The notes under the pieces were generated by a model, which saw only the letters and a program-made list of their open reading frames with translations, ran no database searches and was not told the DNA's origin. The position numbers and the translations under genes are program-made. A stretch of DNA of 64,000 bases. Origin: Planctomycetota bacterium (lineage in GTDB: Bacteria > Planctomycetota > Phycisphaerae > Phycisphaerales > UBA5793). Positions 54,631 to 63,232 of the stretch are shown here, piece by piece (the first letter of the stretch is position 1; each line of letters begins with the position of its first letter). The stretch lies in assembly GCA_013112555.1 (NCBI GenBank), contig JABFGK010000001.1, positions 2,082,581 to 2,146,580 of the forward strand. Direction: 5' to 3'.

Positions 54631-55026
54631 GTGGAAGGGCGCCGAGGATGGCCTGGTGGCAGACGTCACCGGGGCCCGTTTCGTACTCGTAGCAGGCATC
54701 AGTCCACCGGAGGCCGGCGCCGGCGATACCGTTTCCTGTGCATCACGCGCTCCGGACGGGAGTCCCGAGGGTGCCTTTGGTGTCGGTTCGAATGATTCGG
54801 TCTTTTCGTCTTGCAGATCGTCTGTCCCGGTATGCACTTCGGCAGCGCGCGGCTTGTCGACTTCAATCTGAGCGGGGGGGGACTTAAACGGGAGATCCAG
54901 GGTCTCCGAGCCGTGCGACCGCGAGGGCACAGCGGCACCGCTTCCGGTACTGCGCTGAGACTGCCGCAGATCGGTACGATCTCGGATCAGCTCGATCAGG
55001 ATCGGGGCGCTGCGCCGCTTACTCAT
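54631..55026 (-). CDS. N-terminal segment of the SPOR-like protein (other frame)
   Basis: Starts at an ATG behind GGAGGAGG: MSKRRSAPILIELIRDR, then a disordered Pro/Ser/Glu region to APVTSATRPS. Beyond this the frame becomes Arg/His/Pro nonsense, while the adjacent frame reads SAGGSAGSAALVSSGTIPSG into the membrane helix. A +1 change must lie between about 54590 and 54668. The joined protein would be about 365 residues with a cytosolic N-terminus and one transmembrane helix. Confidence 0.65.
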
Positions 55027-55062
55027 GGCCTCCTCCGGCACGTGTTGGAAAGACGCGTCGTG

Positions 55063-55470
55063 TTACCGTAGAACGAGATTGACCGGATCGTCAACTGCAA
55101 TGGCACTCCCGATCGCATAGTCTCGGGTATGGCTCAGGCTGATATGCCACTGCTGGATGGACCTGGCCTCAGCGATCTCCTGGGCCACACCGCTTATCCT
55201 TAGCATCGGCCTTCCGGAGGCTTCGGGGACAATCTCCATGTCGGTCCAGGCAATTCCGTTCCGCCATCCAGTCCCGAGGGCCTTGAGGATTGCTTCCTTG
55301 ACCGCAAACCGCCCGGCCAGGTGCTCCATCCGGCGGGGCCCGCCGGCATCGGCATAGTCCACCTCGCGATGGGTGAAACACCGATCGAGAAACCGTCGGC
55401 CGTGGTTCTGCACCATCTCACTGATCCGCTCGACCTCAACGATATCCACTCCATGTCCAACAATTGGCAT
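55063..55470 (-). CDS. acpS: Holo-[acyl-carrier-protein] synthase
   Basis: Transfers phosphopantetheine from CoA to acyl carrier protein. The 135-residue enzyme has the signature GHGVDIVEVERI (metal-binding Asp), the block LAGRFAVKEAILKALGTG with Glu and Lys, and the C-terminal motif WHISLSHTRDYAIGSAIA. Length and motifs are standard. It lies 36 bases upstream of the SPOR-like gene on the same strand. Confidence 0.95.
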   Translation of the reverse strand: MPIVGHGVDIVEVERISEMVQNHGRRFLDRCFTHREVDYADAGGPRRMEHLAGRFAVKEAILKALGTGWRNGIAWTDMEIVPEASGRPMLRISGVAQEIAEARSIQQWHISLSHTRDYAIGSAIAVDDPVNLVLR

Positions 55471-55540
55471 GGCCGATTGTAGTCAATCGAGCCGGCCGGC
55501 AGCCTGCCAGGCGTGAGATTCGAGCATCTCGTGAGTCAGA

Positions 55541-56239
55541 TTAATCATGGACCATCAACGTGTCATTGGCCCCGAAGGAGCCGTCATACTCGAAGATATC
55601 ATCCCCATTTGGCAGTTCCGGCTGGTCGGTCGTATCGCTGTGGCCGTCGTTGAACAGCAGGTTCCAGTAGCCGGTCTGCTCCGGGGTCGAGCCGCATTGC
55701 AGGTTATGCACATACTCCGGGAACATGCTGACATCGAGCCAGCGATCGGACAGGATGATCACGTTCGAGCCGCTGTACATCTTCCAGTTCCGAGCCCGGA
55801 GCCAGTCGTCGGCATCATAATCGGACAGGGCAAAACTCGTATTGTTCGGGCCGAAGTCAGAGCCATAGGACGCTTCAAAGTCGTCCACACTCTCATTCTT
55901 GCTGATCAGCATTGAGGCCGGGAGGCCGTCCTCGACGAGGATGCGGAATACCTCGCTGGTCGTATCGTCGTTCATTCGCCCATCGGCTTTGGTCGTCGGG
56001 TACGAATCATCATGGGCCTGCCCGTACATAAAGAAGCCGGCCCGGTACACCTCGTACAGTTCGATCTGGTTGATTTGTTGCTCGACCTGTTGCTTCACAC
56101 CGGGCTTGCCACCTGATCCGGTCATCACTGATCCGACGATCCATAAGAGGACGACCATCACTCCGATGACGATGAGAAGTTCTATCAGAGAGGCGCCCGA
56201 GGTGCGCACGCCGATCAGGTTGTCTTGTTTTCTGGTCAT
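55541..56239 (-). CDS. Type IV pilin/pseudopilin-like protein
   Basis: Prepilin-type N-terminus: a short basic leader, then the processing region SGASLIELLIVIGVMVV, where cleavage would follow the Gly and Glu5 is present. The hydrophobic helix is followed by a large globular domain (about 50-232), rich in Asp, Ser and Tyr, which ends ANDTLMVHD. Planctomycetes encode many such proteins with a DUF1559-like appearance, but that domain's signature is not clearly visible here. It may use the PilT machinery at 30801-31943, though it is 24 kb away. Confidence 0.8.
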   Translation of the reverse strand: MTRKQDNLIGVRTSGASLIELLIVIGVMVVLLWIVGSVMTGSGGKPGVKQQVEQQINQIELYEVYRAGFFMYGQAHDDSYPTTKADGRMNDDTTSEVFRILVEDGLPASMLISKNESVDDFEASYGSDFGPNNTSFALSDYDADDWLRARNWKMYSGSNVIILSDRWLDVSMFPEYVHNLQCGSTPEQTGYWNLLFNDGHSDTTDQPELPNGDDIFEYDGSFGANDTLMVHD

Positions 56240-56298
56240 GGATGAGTGTACGGCGTGGGATGACAGGGGGCCATGACTGTTTCGCAGCGGTCATCTGT

Positions 56299-57549
56299 TC
56301 ACGCAGCCGAATCGGCTGAAGAATGGGTTCCCTCGCCCACATCATCGGATTCAGCCGGCTTGTGGCGGAATCGTTCAGGGAGCCGGTAGTTGTCTGCAGA
56401 GACATCCAGGCCGTCGGCCCGTGCAATCCTGGGGCCTTTTGTCAGGTGCAGACTGACCTGCTCGTAAGCCGGAGTGGTTGACTTGATGCCGGCCGCCAGG
56501 TCGTCAACGACGGCCACATCGGGGCAACAGGGGTCATCAGGCTTGAAATTCATGACAAACCCGGACCGCCCATCGGTGAGATCAACCATGGCCCCGGGGA
56601 GATACGCGGGCATCATTCGAATGAAGGCAGACAGGATGGTGGGATCGAAGCGGCGGCACATGGTCCCTGACATGAGCAGTCGGAGGACGCGAACGTTGGG
56701 CCAGATCGACCCGGTCGGCTGATACTTGAGTTCGGTGAACTGATCGATCATTGTGAGGATGCGCGCGTAGATATGGATATTGTGCATACTCAGGCCGATC
56801 GATCGCCCTTCCCAGTCGGCTCGCCCGGGGAAGCCTGACCCATCGAAGTATTCATGATGCTGAAGGACCGCTGCGGCGGCTGCGGACTCAATCGTTCCAG
56901 TCACACGCTGGAATCCCTCACGAACGTGCCGTTGCCATTGCGGGTCGGTCTCGTTGCGACGTTCCGACCAGGCGGCAAGCGTCTCGTCGGGCAGGGTCAT
57001 CAGGCCGATGTCATGGAGCATGGCGGCCTTGCTGAGACTGATCAGGTTGGCCGTCGGCGACGGGCAGATCCGCTTTCGCTGCCTCACCAGGTACCCCTGG
57101 ACGCGTAATCCAAGCAGGGCGGTCAGAAAGCTGCACTCGGCAGCATGATGGACGTGGTAACTCTCGGCGTGGCCGACCTGCTCGAAACTCAATGCACACA
57201 GCGGATTGTTGAGAATCTCACTCCGGAGTTCCTCGACCGCTGCTTCGAGGAGCGACCAGTCGACGTGTGATGGCCGATCTCTGCAAAACGCATCGAGCGT
57301 CGATTCGGCCAGGCTGATCAGCCGATGCCGAATTCCCGTAATGGCCGAGTTCTGATACTGGGCGATCGAATCCAGCCCCGGATACCGGACCCAGACATCC
57401 TGAAGTTTGAGAGACTTGAGCCGGGCGATGATCTTGGGATTCAGTTCAAACTCACTTCTGAGCAGAATGGACCCGCGCTGGTCCGGCCGGTACACCGGTA
57501 CCGCCAGCACCATCCCCGAAACCGCCTTATCCAGAGGAACACGGATCAT
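56299..57549 (-). CDS. HD-GYP domain protein
   Basis: Metal-dependent phosphohydrolase, likely a cyclic di-GMP phosphodiesterase. The C-terminal half has the HD motif AAMLHDIG and the HHEYFDGSGFPGR region. The GYP triad reads GFP, with Phe for Tyr, a common variant. The N-terminal 120 residues (VPVYRPDQRGSILLRSEFEL) form a DUF3391-like or PilZ-like sensory part. A C-terminal extension of about 100 residues has the segment SGFVMNFKPDDPCCPDVAVV. It is 416 residues long and stands upstream of the pseudopilin-like gene. Confidence 0.88.
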   Translation of the reverse strand: MIRVPLDKAVSGMVLAVPVYRPDQRGSILLRSEFELNPKIIARLKSLKLQDVWVRYPGLDSIAQYQNSAITGIRHRLISLAESTLDAFCRDRPSHVDWSLLEAAVEELRSEILNNPLCALSFEQVGHAESYHVHHAAECSFLTALLGLRVQGYLVRQRKRICPSPTANLISLSKAAMLHDIGLMTLPDETLAAWSERRNETDPQWQRHVREGFQRVTGTIESAAAAAVLQHHEYFDGSGFPGRADWEGRSIGLSMHNIHIYARILTMIDQFTELKYQPTGSIWPNVRVLRLLMSGTMCRRFDPTILSAFIRMMPAYLPGAMVDLTDGRSGFVMNFKPDDPCCPDVAVVDDLAAGIKSTTPAYEQVSLHLTKGPRIARADGLDVSADNYRLPERFRHKPAESDDVGEGTHSSADSAA

Positions 57550-58153
57550 ATGGGCTCATCCCAATTGCCGATCGCCGCCCGCCGAGGCGTGCCTGATCGA
57601 CAATCACCCCGAACGCGGGCGCGCCGGTGAATCATGGTCTGGATAACCCGGTTGACGTCGTACCGAGTTGGAACCAGACCCGTGTGCGGTCTGAGACCGC
57701 CGTATGTATCATGTTCGGCTTGATTGGCGATCAACTTCGGCAGCCGGGGTGATAACGAGCGCCTGCCTGTCACATTTGGAACGGAAAGCAGGCAGGAAAG
57801 ACGCTGTTTCTTCGATGACTATCGGGCTTTGTTGCCGGTTGAGTGATTCCCCCAAGTGGCATTGCCGCACTGATTGCCTATAGTCGGCCCCTCTTTGCAG
57901 CCCCGCCATCGTGTGTCCCCCCGTGTGGTATGGGTCCATTTCTGAGACCCGCTCCCTGCGATGGATCATGCATGATTGAAATCGGGATGCGATGAGTGTC
58001 GTGACAGGCCGGGCCTGCAACCGGACGGGGTTGAGGCGCGGCGCCTGCCCGAGAAGAACCGAAATGAACTGACAGGGACCGCAGCGGCTGAAGCAATCGG
58101 CTTCTCGGTCGTCCCTGAAGAAACCCAAACCCAGACGATGGAGAGCGTGAGAC
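57550..58153 (+). promoter_or_regulatory. Long intergenic region and probable leader of sat
   Basis: No supported gene in 600 bases. A TATAGT (about 57882-57887) could start a plus-strand transcript, giving a leader of about 250 bases. Within it GGCGCGGCGCC-type (58034-58046) and a larger stem (AGGGAC 58074-58079 with GTCCCT 58111-58116, enclosing GAAGC-AATCG-GCTTC) can fold next to the sat start. A riboswitch controlling a sulfur gene is possible, but I do not recognise a known class. Confidence 0.4.
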
Positions 58154-59320
58154 ATGCAAGGCCTGATTTCTGCACACGGCGGCACCCTGGTCAACCGAGT
58201 TGTGAGTTCTACTGAAGCCCAGACCATTCGGGACGAGGCTGCCAACCTGCCCCGGATCGACCTGACTCCGAAACAGTCATGCGACCTGGAGCTGATTGCC
58301 AACGGCGGCTACAGCCCGCTGACCGGATTCATGGGCAAGGATGACTTCGAGTCGGTCTGCAAGCACATGAAACTGACGTCCGGCGACGTCTGGGCCATCC
58401 CAGTGCTGCTGTCGGTCAGTTCTGACAATGCCCCGAAGGTCGGTCAGAAGTGTGCCATGTACGCCCCGAACGGCGTCCTGCAGGGCGTCATCACCGCTGA
58501 AGAGGTATATGCACACGACAAGAAACTTGAGATCCCCAATGTGTTCCGCACCGAGGATCCGGAGCACCCGGGCGTAGCAAAGGTTCTCGAGGAAGGCGAC
58601 ACGTGCGTGGGCGGTCCGGTTGAAGTGCTGACGCTGTGTGTCGATCCCGAAGGGCCGGAGGCATTCCTCGATCGCCGCCTGACCCCGGCCCAGACCCGGG
58701 CCCTGTTCCAGGAGAAGGGGTGGAAGACGATCGTGGCCTTCCAGACCCGCAACCCGATCCACCGTGCCCACGAGTACGTGTGCAAGAGCGCCCAGGAGAT
58801 CTGCGACGGTCTGCTGATTCACCCGCTCGTCGGCGAAACAAAGCCCGGCGACATCCCGGCCGACGTTCGGATGGACGCGATCGACGTGCTCGTCAAGGAC
58901 TATTACCATCCGGACCATACGGCTGTCACGGTGCTGCCGGCTGCCATGCGGTATGCCGGGCCGCGTGAGGCGATTCATCACGCGTTGATGCGGAAGAACT
59001 ACGGCTGCTCGCACTTCATCGTCGGTCGTGACCACGCCGGCGTCGGCGACTACTACGGCACCTATGACGCCCAGCACATCTTCGATGAACTTGATGCCGA
59101 CAATCTTGGCATCCAGCCGCTCAAGTTCGAGCACTCGGGCTGGTCGAAGAAGTACGGCGGCATGGTCAGCGGCAAGACGTTCCCGTGGACGAAGGGCGAC
59201 ATCGTGTTCCTGTCCGGCACCAAGGTACGCGAGATGCTGGCCGCCGGCGAACAGCCCCCGGCCGAGTTCACGCGCCCCGAGGTCGCTCAGGTCCTGATGA
59301 AGTGGGCCCAGTCGCAGTAA
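58154..59320 (+). CDS. sat: Sulfate adenylyltransferase (homomeric, ATP sulfurylase)
   Basis: Makes adenosine 5'-phosphosulfate from sulfate and ATP for sulfur assimilation, or runs in reverse during dissimilation. The 388-residue protein has the catalytic motif QTRNP (197-201) and HxxH (H203, H206), the block IVGRDHAGVGDYYG and SGTKVREML near the C-terminus. No APS kinase domain is fused. The start codon at 58154 gives the usual N-terminus. The sulfotransferase at 12489 would use PAPS derived from this product, but the genes are far apart. Confidence 0.95.
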   Translation: MQGLISAHGGTLVNRVVSSTEAQTIRDEAANLPRIDLTPKQSCDLELIANGGYSPLTGFMGKDDFESVCKHMKLTSGDVWAIPVLLSVSSDNAPKVGQKCAMYAPNGVLQGVITAEEVYAHDKKLEIPNVFRTEDPEHPGVAKVLEEGDTCVGGPVEVLTLCVDPEGPEAFLDRRLTPAQTRALFQEKGWKTIVAFQTRNPIHRAHEYVCKSAQEICDGLLIHPLVGETKPGDIPADVRMDAIDVLVKDYYHPDHTAVTVLPAAMRYAGPREAIHHALMRKNYGCSHFIVGRDHAGVGDYYGTYDAQHIFDELDADNLGIQPLKFEHSGWSKKYGGMVSGKTFPWTKGDIVFLSGTKVREMLAAGEQPPAEFTRPEVAQVLMKWAQSQ

Positions 59321-60191
59321 GAGAAGAATCTCACAGAGCGCGCTGCTCTGAGATGAATGCAGTGAATCAAGACCGGCCCGTGATCCCCAACAGTGGATTG
59401 CGGGTCGGTTTGTATATGGGATTGGCAAAGAAGGGCAGATCGACGATCACCGCTTCGCGGTGAAGCAAGGCGTCGCTTAGTGGAACATTATATGTGCCAC
59501 AAATGCGTAGGGTGGGGCGAGCGCAGCGAACCCCACCGGCAAGTCGTTACTGATTTCATATTGTGTCAGGCTTCACTCTCCCGGGATTGGATGATGCTTT
59601 CGCATTCATCAACCCCCCGGCAGAGCCGGGGGCTAACCGGAGCCCGCTTGCTTACACGCGCGCGGCTTGTCGGGAGGGTAGGGGCACATTGCATGTGCCC
59701 CGTAGCGGTTGCAGGCGATGTGGCGTGCCTCTACCACCCCTTCGGGGTGAGGAGAGGTTTTATTTATGCGCTCCCTTCTTCCGGGGGTGGCGCTCGTCTG
59801 CGACTCGCTTCACCCCCGGCTACTTAGTGGAACATTATATGTGCCACAAATGCGTAGGGTGGGGCGAGCGCAGCGAACCCCACCGGCAAGTCGTTACTGA
59901 CTCCATATCGTGTCAGGCAGTAGGAATTCATTCCTACTGCATCAGCGGCCCGCTCCCTCACGGTCGCGGCTTGTAAGAATCGTGCCTGCGGCCCGATGAT
60001 GGACGGGCGAGACGCCCGTGCCACCGCGGAGTGGAAAGGATGGATTCCTGCGTGTGCGGGAATGACGGAAGGAAGTACCCCACGGATTGGAATCCGTGGG
60101 CTTGGCTCCGGGGGATGATGTGGTTGAAGTGCCAGATTGCACTTCGGGCGGGAGTTTGGCGATCCGACGGGGACGGCACACTCCTACTGCC
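59321..60191. repeat. Repeat cluster between sat and the DegT-type gene
   Basis: No gene is present. A 96-bp direct repeat lies at 59476-59571 and 59823-59918 (both start CTTAGTGGAACATTATATGT and contain a GGGTGGGG...CCCCACC hairpin). Between them are CCCCCGGCAGAGCCGGGGG (59605-59623), a GGGCACATTGCATGTGCCC palindrome (59683-59701), and a CACCCCTTCGGGGTGAGG palindrome like that at 34660. After the second copy comes the 24-bp palindrome (59917-59940), a CCCGCTCCCTCACGGTCGCG segment and GGATTCCTGCGTGTGCGGGA (60041-60060). A hairpin at 59327-59354 follows the sat stop. Confidence 0.85.
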
Positions 60192-61137
60192 CTATCGACG
60201 GCTGAATGTCTCGCGCTGGATCATCACTTCAAGCGTCTGGCAGACGAGATCGATTTCGCGCTCGGTCAGGTTCGGGTGGAACGGCAGTGCGATCGTTCGC
60301 TGTGAGATGGACTCAGCGGTCGGGAAGTCGCCTTCATCGTGGCCGAGCAGTTTCCGATAGAACGGCTGAAGGTGGATCACGGGGAAGTAGTCTGCCACCT
60401 CGACATCATGGCGCCTCATCCCGGCGAGAATGCGGCCGCGCTCCTCGGCTGAGAACTCGCTGCTGAGCCGGATCACAAAGACGAACCAACTCATGGTGAC
60501 CTGGCTGTCGATGGTCGGCAGGATGACATCCGGGTACCCCATCAGACGGTTCATATATCGTGAGGCGACGTAGGCGCGACGTTCGAGGAGTTCCGGCAGG
60601 CGTTTCATCTGTGCGAGACCGAGTGCGGCATTGATTTCGCTGAGCCTGTAGTTGTATCCGAGTTGGGTATGGTGGAGCCAGGCCTGTTTGGAGTCAGCCT
60701 CATCGCTGTTGCGGCCGCCTGACATTGATGATGCAACAGGTCGGCCCTGGTTCCGGAGTGACCGGCACTGGTTGGCAAGCCGTTCGTCGTCGGTGACGAT
60801 CATGCCGCCTTCACCGGTGGTGATCTGCTTGTTCGGGTAGAAGCCGAAGACGGCTACGCGGCCAAAGGAGCCGATCTGCCGGCCGCCGAAGCTGCCGCCC
60901 AGGCCCTCGCAGGCATCTTCGATCAGCGGGATCTCGTGTTTTGCTGCGAGGCCGGCCAGTTGGCTCATCATGGCCGGGTTGCCAAAGGCTTCGACGGCAA
61001 GGATGGCTCGGGTTCGATCCGTGACGGCCCGCTCGACTTTGGCCGGATCGAGATTGAGCGTGCCAGGGTGGATATCGACGAAGACCGGTTTGGCACCGAC
61101 GTAGAGGATGGCATTGGCCGAGGCAATGAAGGAAAAA
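60192..61137 (-). CDS. DegT/DnrJ/EryC1 aminotransferase, main segment (frame-interrupted gene)
   Basis: PLP-dependent sugar aminotransferase fold that acts on nucleotide-linked or other keto-sugars. This segment reads FSFIASANAILYVGAKPVFV, LIEDACEGLGGSFGGRQIGS (PLP Asp), the Schiff-base lysine in GFYPNKQITTGEGGMIVT and YNYRLSEINAALGLAQMKRL. The first part of the protein is in another frame, separated at the A5 run 61133-61137. The joined enzyme is about 397 residues. No partner sugar-biosynthesis genes lie next to it. Confidence 0.9.
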
Positions 61138-61386
61138 CGGGGTGGTGATGACCTCGTCGCCGGGCCCGATCCCGAGCGCCAACAGGGCCAGGTGGAGGCC
61201 GGCCGTCCCGCTTGAGACGGCCACGGCATGGCGTGCCCCGACAGCATCGGCCACTTCCTCCTCAAACTGCTCCTGGACCGGCCCGATGCTCAGGCGTCCG
61301 GACTTCAGCACCTTGACGACGGCCTCGATTTCAGCCTGGGTGATGTCTGGGTAGCTCAACGGAATCTGCGATTGTCCAGTGCTCAT
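61133..61386 (-). CDS. DegT/DnrJ/EryC1 aminotransferase, N-terminal segment (other frame)
   Basis: Begins MSTGQSQIPLSYPDITQAEI and reads through AVKVLKSGRLSIG-like helix, AVSSGTAGLHLALLALGIGP and GDEVITTP, the canonical N-terminal part of this family. At the T5 run on the minus strand (61133-61137) one extra base shifts the frame. Removing one T gives ITTPFSFIASANAIL, which matches family sequence exactly in style. Confidence 0.88.
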
Positions 61387-61451
61387 CGTCCCGGGAGCCC
61401 TTTCATCACGCGAACAGGTGGTAATCCGGTCGGCACCGTCGTGCCCTTCAC

Positions 61452-63071
61452 TCAGGGTTTCGGCGGATTCGCCCGCCCGGCACGATGGCTGGCTATGTCA
61501 GACAGTATCAGCGCCATTGCTTCCCGCTCACGTCCTGTGTGCTTGATATACAACCACGCAGCCTGTATTTCATACCCCGGGGACACCGACCCGGCCCCTC
61601 GAAACACGAGACTCAATCGGCTGAGATCATCGGCATCCAGTTGATCGGCATATCGGGCTTCGAGCAAAAGCGCCAGTGACCCGGCCCGCGTCGATGGCCA
61701 CTGATCGACTTCCTCGATCAATGCCAGGGCCTCGGGATTCACGGTCCAAAGCGAGCCGAGCAGAATGGCTTCCTCGGTGAGGCGTCGCTGCTGCTTCGTC
61801 GCCCGCTGCCGAATCTGCACAACGCGATCACTGTCAAGGCCCAGCAGGACGTCGGCTGCACGCCAGGCAATTTCCAGGCGTTCATTGAGTGAGTTGCCAT
61901 CTTCGAGCGTATCTTCGATCATCGCAGCCAGAATCGGCGTGGCGACATCCGCGGTGGTGTCCTCGTCAGACGCGTACTGAAACAGCCATTGGGTCGAGGG
62001 GATGTGGTGGAGGCCGATGAGGCGGACGGCAGCCTGGGGCACGCTGGCTCGGCCGGTGAGCGCCTGCCCCAACTGCCCGAGCGCGGCAACGAGTTCCGTA
62101 TCGGAATCAGCGGCTGCCTGCCAGTCCTGCGGCGAACCGATCGTCGGGGCGGCATCAAGTCGGACCAGGATGAGGCGGAGCTGATCAGAAAGCCCCCCCG
62201 CTTCGGCATATGCCTGCTCCCAGACCTTCACGCCGGCCATCGGATCGAGTTTCAAGAGTGTGGCGATGATCTGAAACTTGGCCCCGGGCCAGCCCGGCTC
62301 CAGGTTGAGCAACTCAGCGCACCACGGGGCGGCCCCGGAAAACGGGTACTGGTACAACGCGCCCAAGATCGTGGTCACAGTTCGCCGCTTGAGCGAGGGG
62401 GGGAGTTCGTCGAGGATCGCCACGATGTCCGATGCCGGCATCGTCACTTCATTGAGATGGGAAAGCAACAGGGTGGCCCAGACGCGCACGCCGGCCGAAT
62501 CGCTGTGCTCCATGAGTTCTCGGGTCCGCTCGATCGGGATGTTGTTGCCGAGATGAACGAGCACCGTCATGGTCGAGATCAGGGTTGTCTCGTCCACATC
62601 CGACCATTCAAGGACCTGCCTCAGCTCATTGGCCTCAGCGAGATCCAGTTGCATTGCTTCGTACATCACCTCGGCCCGGTCTCTGATGGCATCAATGCGC
62701 GAGACCCGGGTCATGTCGAGTCGAGGCGGATCGGTGACTTCGGCCAGCCCGAGCAACCCGTTGATTCGGATCGTTCGGTTCTCCGACTGGGCCAGGGCCC
62801 CAAACAAGGTGGCCAATGCCGGGTCCTTGAGTTGCCGCAGGCCTCGGATGAAGTAATGGTGCTCCCCGCCGGACGTCGCGACGGCTACCCGGCCCATGAG
62901 ACGGACGGCCTGATCGAACTCGTCTTCGGCTTCAGCGGTCGCGGCGAGGGGACCGGCGACGCGAGTCGGCAGCATCGTCAGCGATTGCGCCGGCCCATCG
63001 AGCGGCAGGCACAGCGACGTGCTCAGCAGAACGAGCGAAGTGATCACGATGTTGAATCGGGCGCGATCCAT
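61452..63071 (-). CDS. Secreted helical-repeat protein, unknown function
   Basis: Not recognised by name. From the ATG at 63071 (GGAGG upstream, short spacing) it has 539 residues: a signal peptide (about 5-28), then repeated amphipathic helices such as ALATLFGALAQSENRTIRIN, TTLISTMTVLVHLGNN and GVRVWATLLLSHLN, the pattern of HEAT-like alpha-solenoids. No enzymatic motif. The frame extends 84 codons upstream, but the extra part has a different composition and overlaps the dnaA terminator. It follows dnaA on the same strand. Confidence 0.72.
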   Translation of the reverse strand: MDRARFNIVITSLVLLSTSLCLPLDGPAQSLTMLPTRVAGPLAATAEAEDEFDQAVRLMGRVAVATSGGEHHYFIRGLRQLKDPALATLFGALAQSENRTIRINGLLGLAEVTDPPRLDMTRVSRIDAIRDRAEVMYEAMQLDLAEANELRQVLEWSDVDETTLISTMTVLVHLGNNIPIERTRELMEHSDSAGVRVWATLLLSHLNEVTMPASDIVAILDELPPSLKRRTVTTILGALYQYPFSGAAPWCAELLNLEPGWPGAKFQIIATLLKLDPMAGVKVWEQAYAEAGGLSDQLRLILVRLDAAPTIGSPQDWQAAADSDTELVAALGQLGQALTGRASVPQAAVRLIGLHHIPSTQWLFQYASDEDTTADVATPILAAMIEDTLEDGNSLNERLEIAWRAADVLLGLDSDRVVQIRQRATKQQRRLTEEAILLGSLWTVNPEALALIEEVDQWPSTRAGSLALLLEARYADQLDADDLSRLSLVFRGAGSVSPGYEIQAAWLYIKHTGREREAMALILSDIASHRAGRANPPKP

Positions 63072-63151
63072 GCCCTCCAGTGTAGGCAGGAAATCGGCAA
63101 CGGCATCAGTCTCAGCGGTCTCGGCGATCGGCGTGTCCCACCACAAGAAAT

Positions 63152-63181
63152 GCAGCCGACCTGGGGGGTCAGGTCGGCTGC
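63152..63181 (-). terminator. Terminator of dnaA
   Basis: A perfect 11-bp stem (63152-63162 with 63171-63181, GCAGCCGACCT/AGGTCGGCTGC) with an 8-base loop stands 50 bases past the dnaA stop. It runs into ATTTCTTG on the minus strand. Confidence 0.7.
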
Positions 63182-63232
63182 GATCTGAGAATGGAAAGAG
63201 GGAAAGCAAGGGTTGGTGCCCGCAGGCATTGA

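Noticed and set aside
57709..58302. Minus-strand open frame of 197 codons opposite the start of sat
   Set aside because: Antisense to the well-supported sat N-terminus and leader. No domain is visible.
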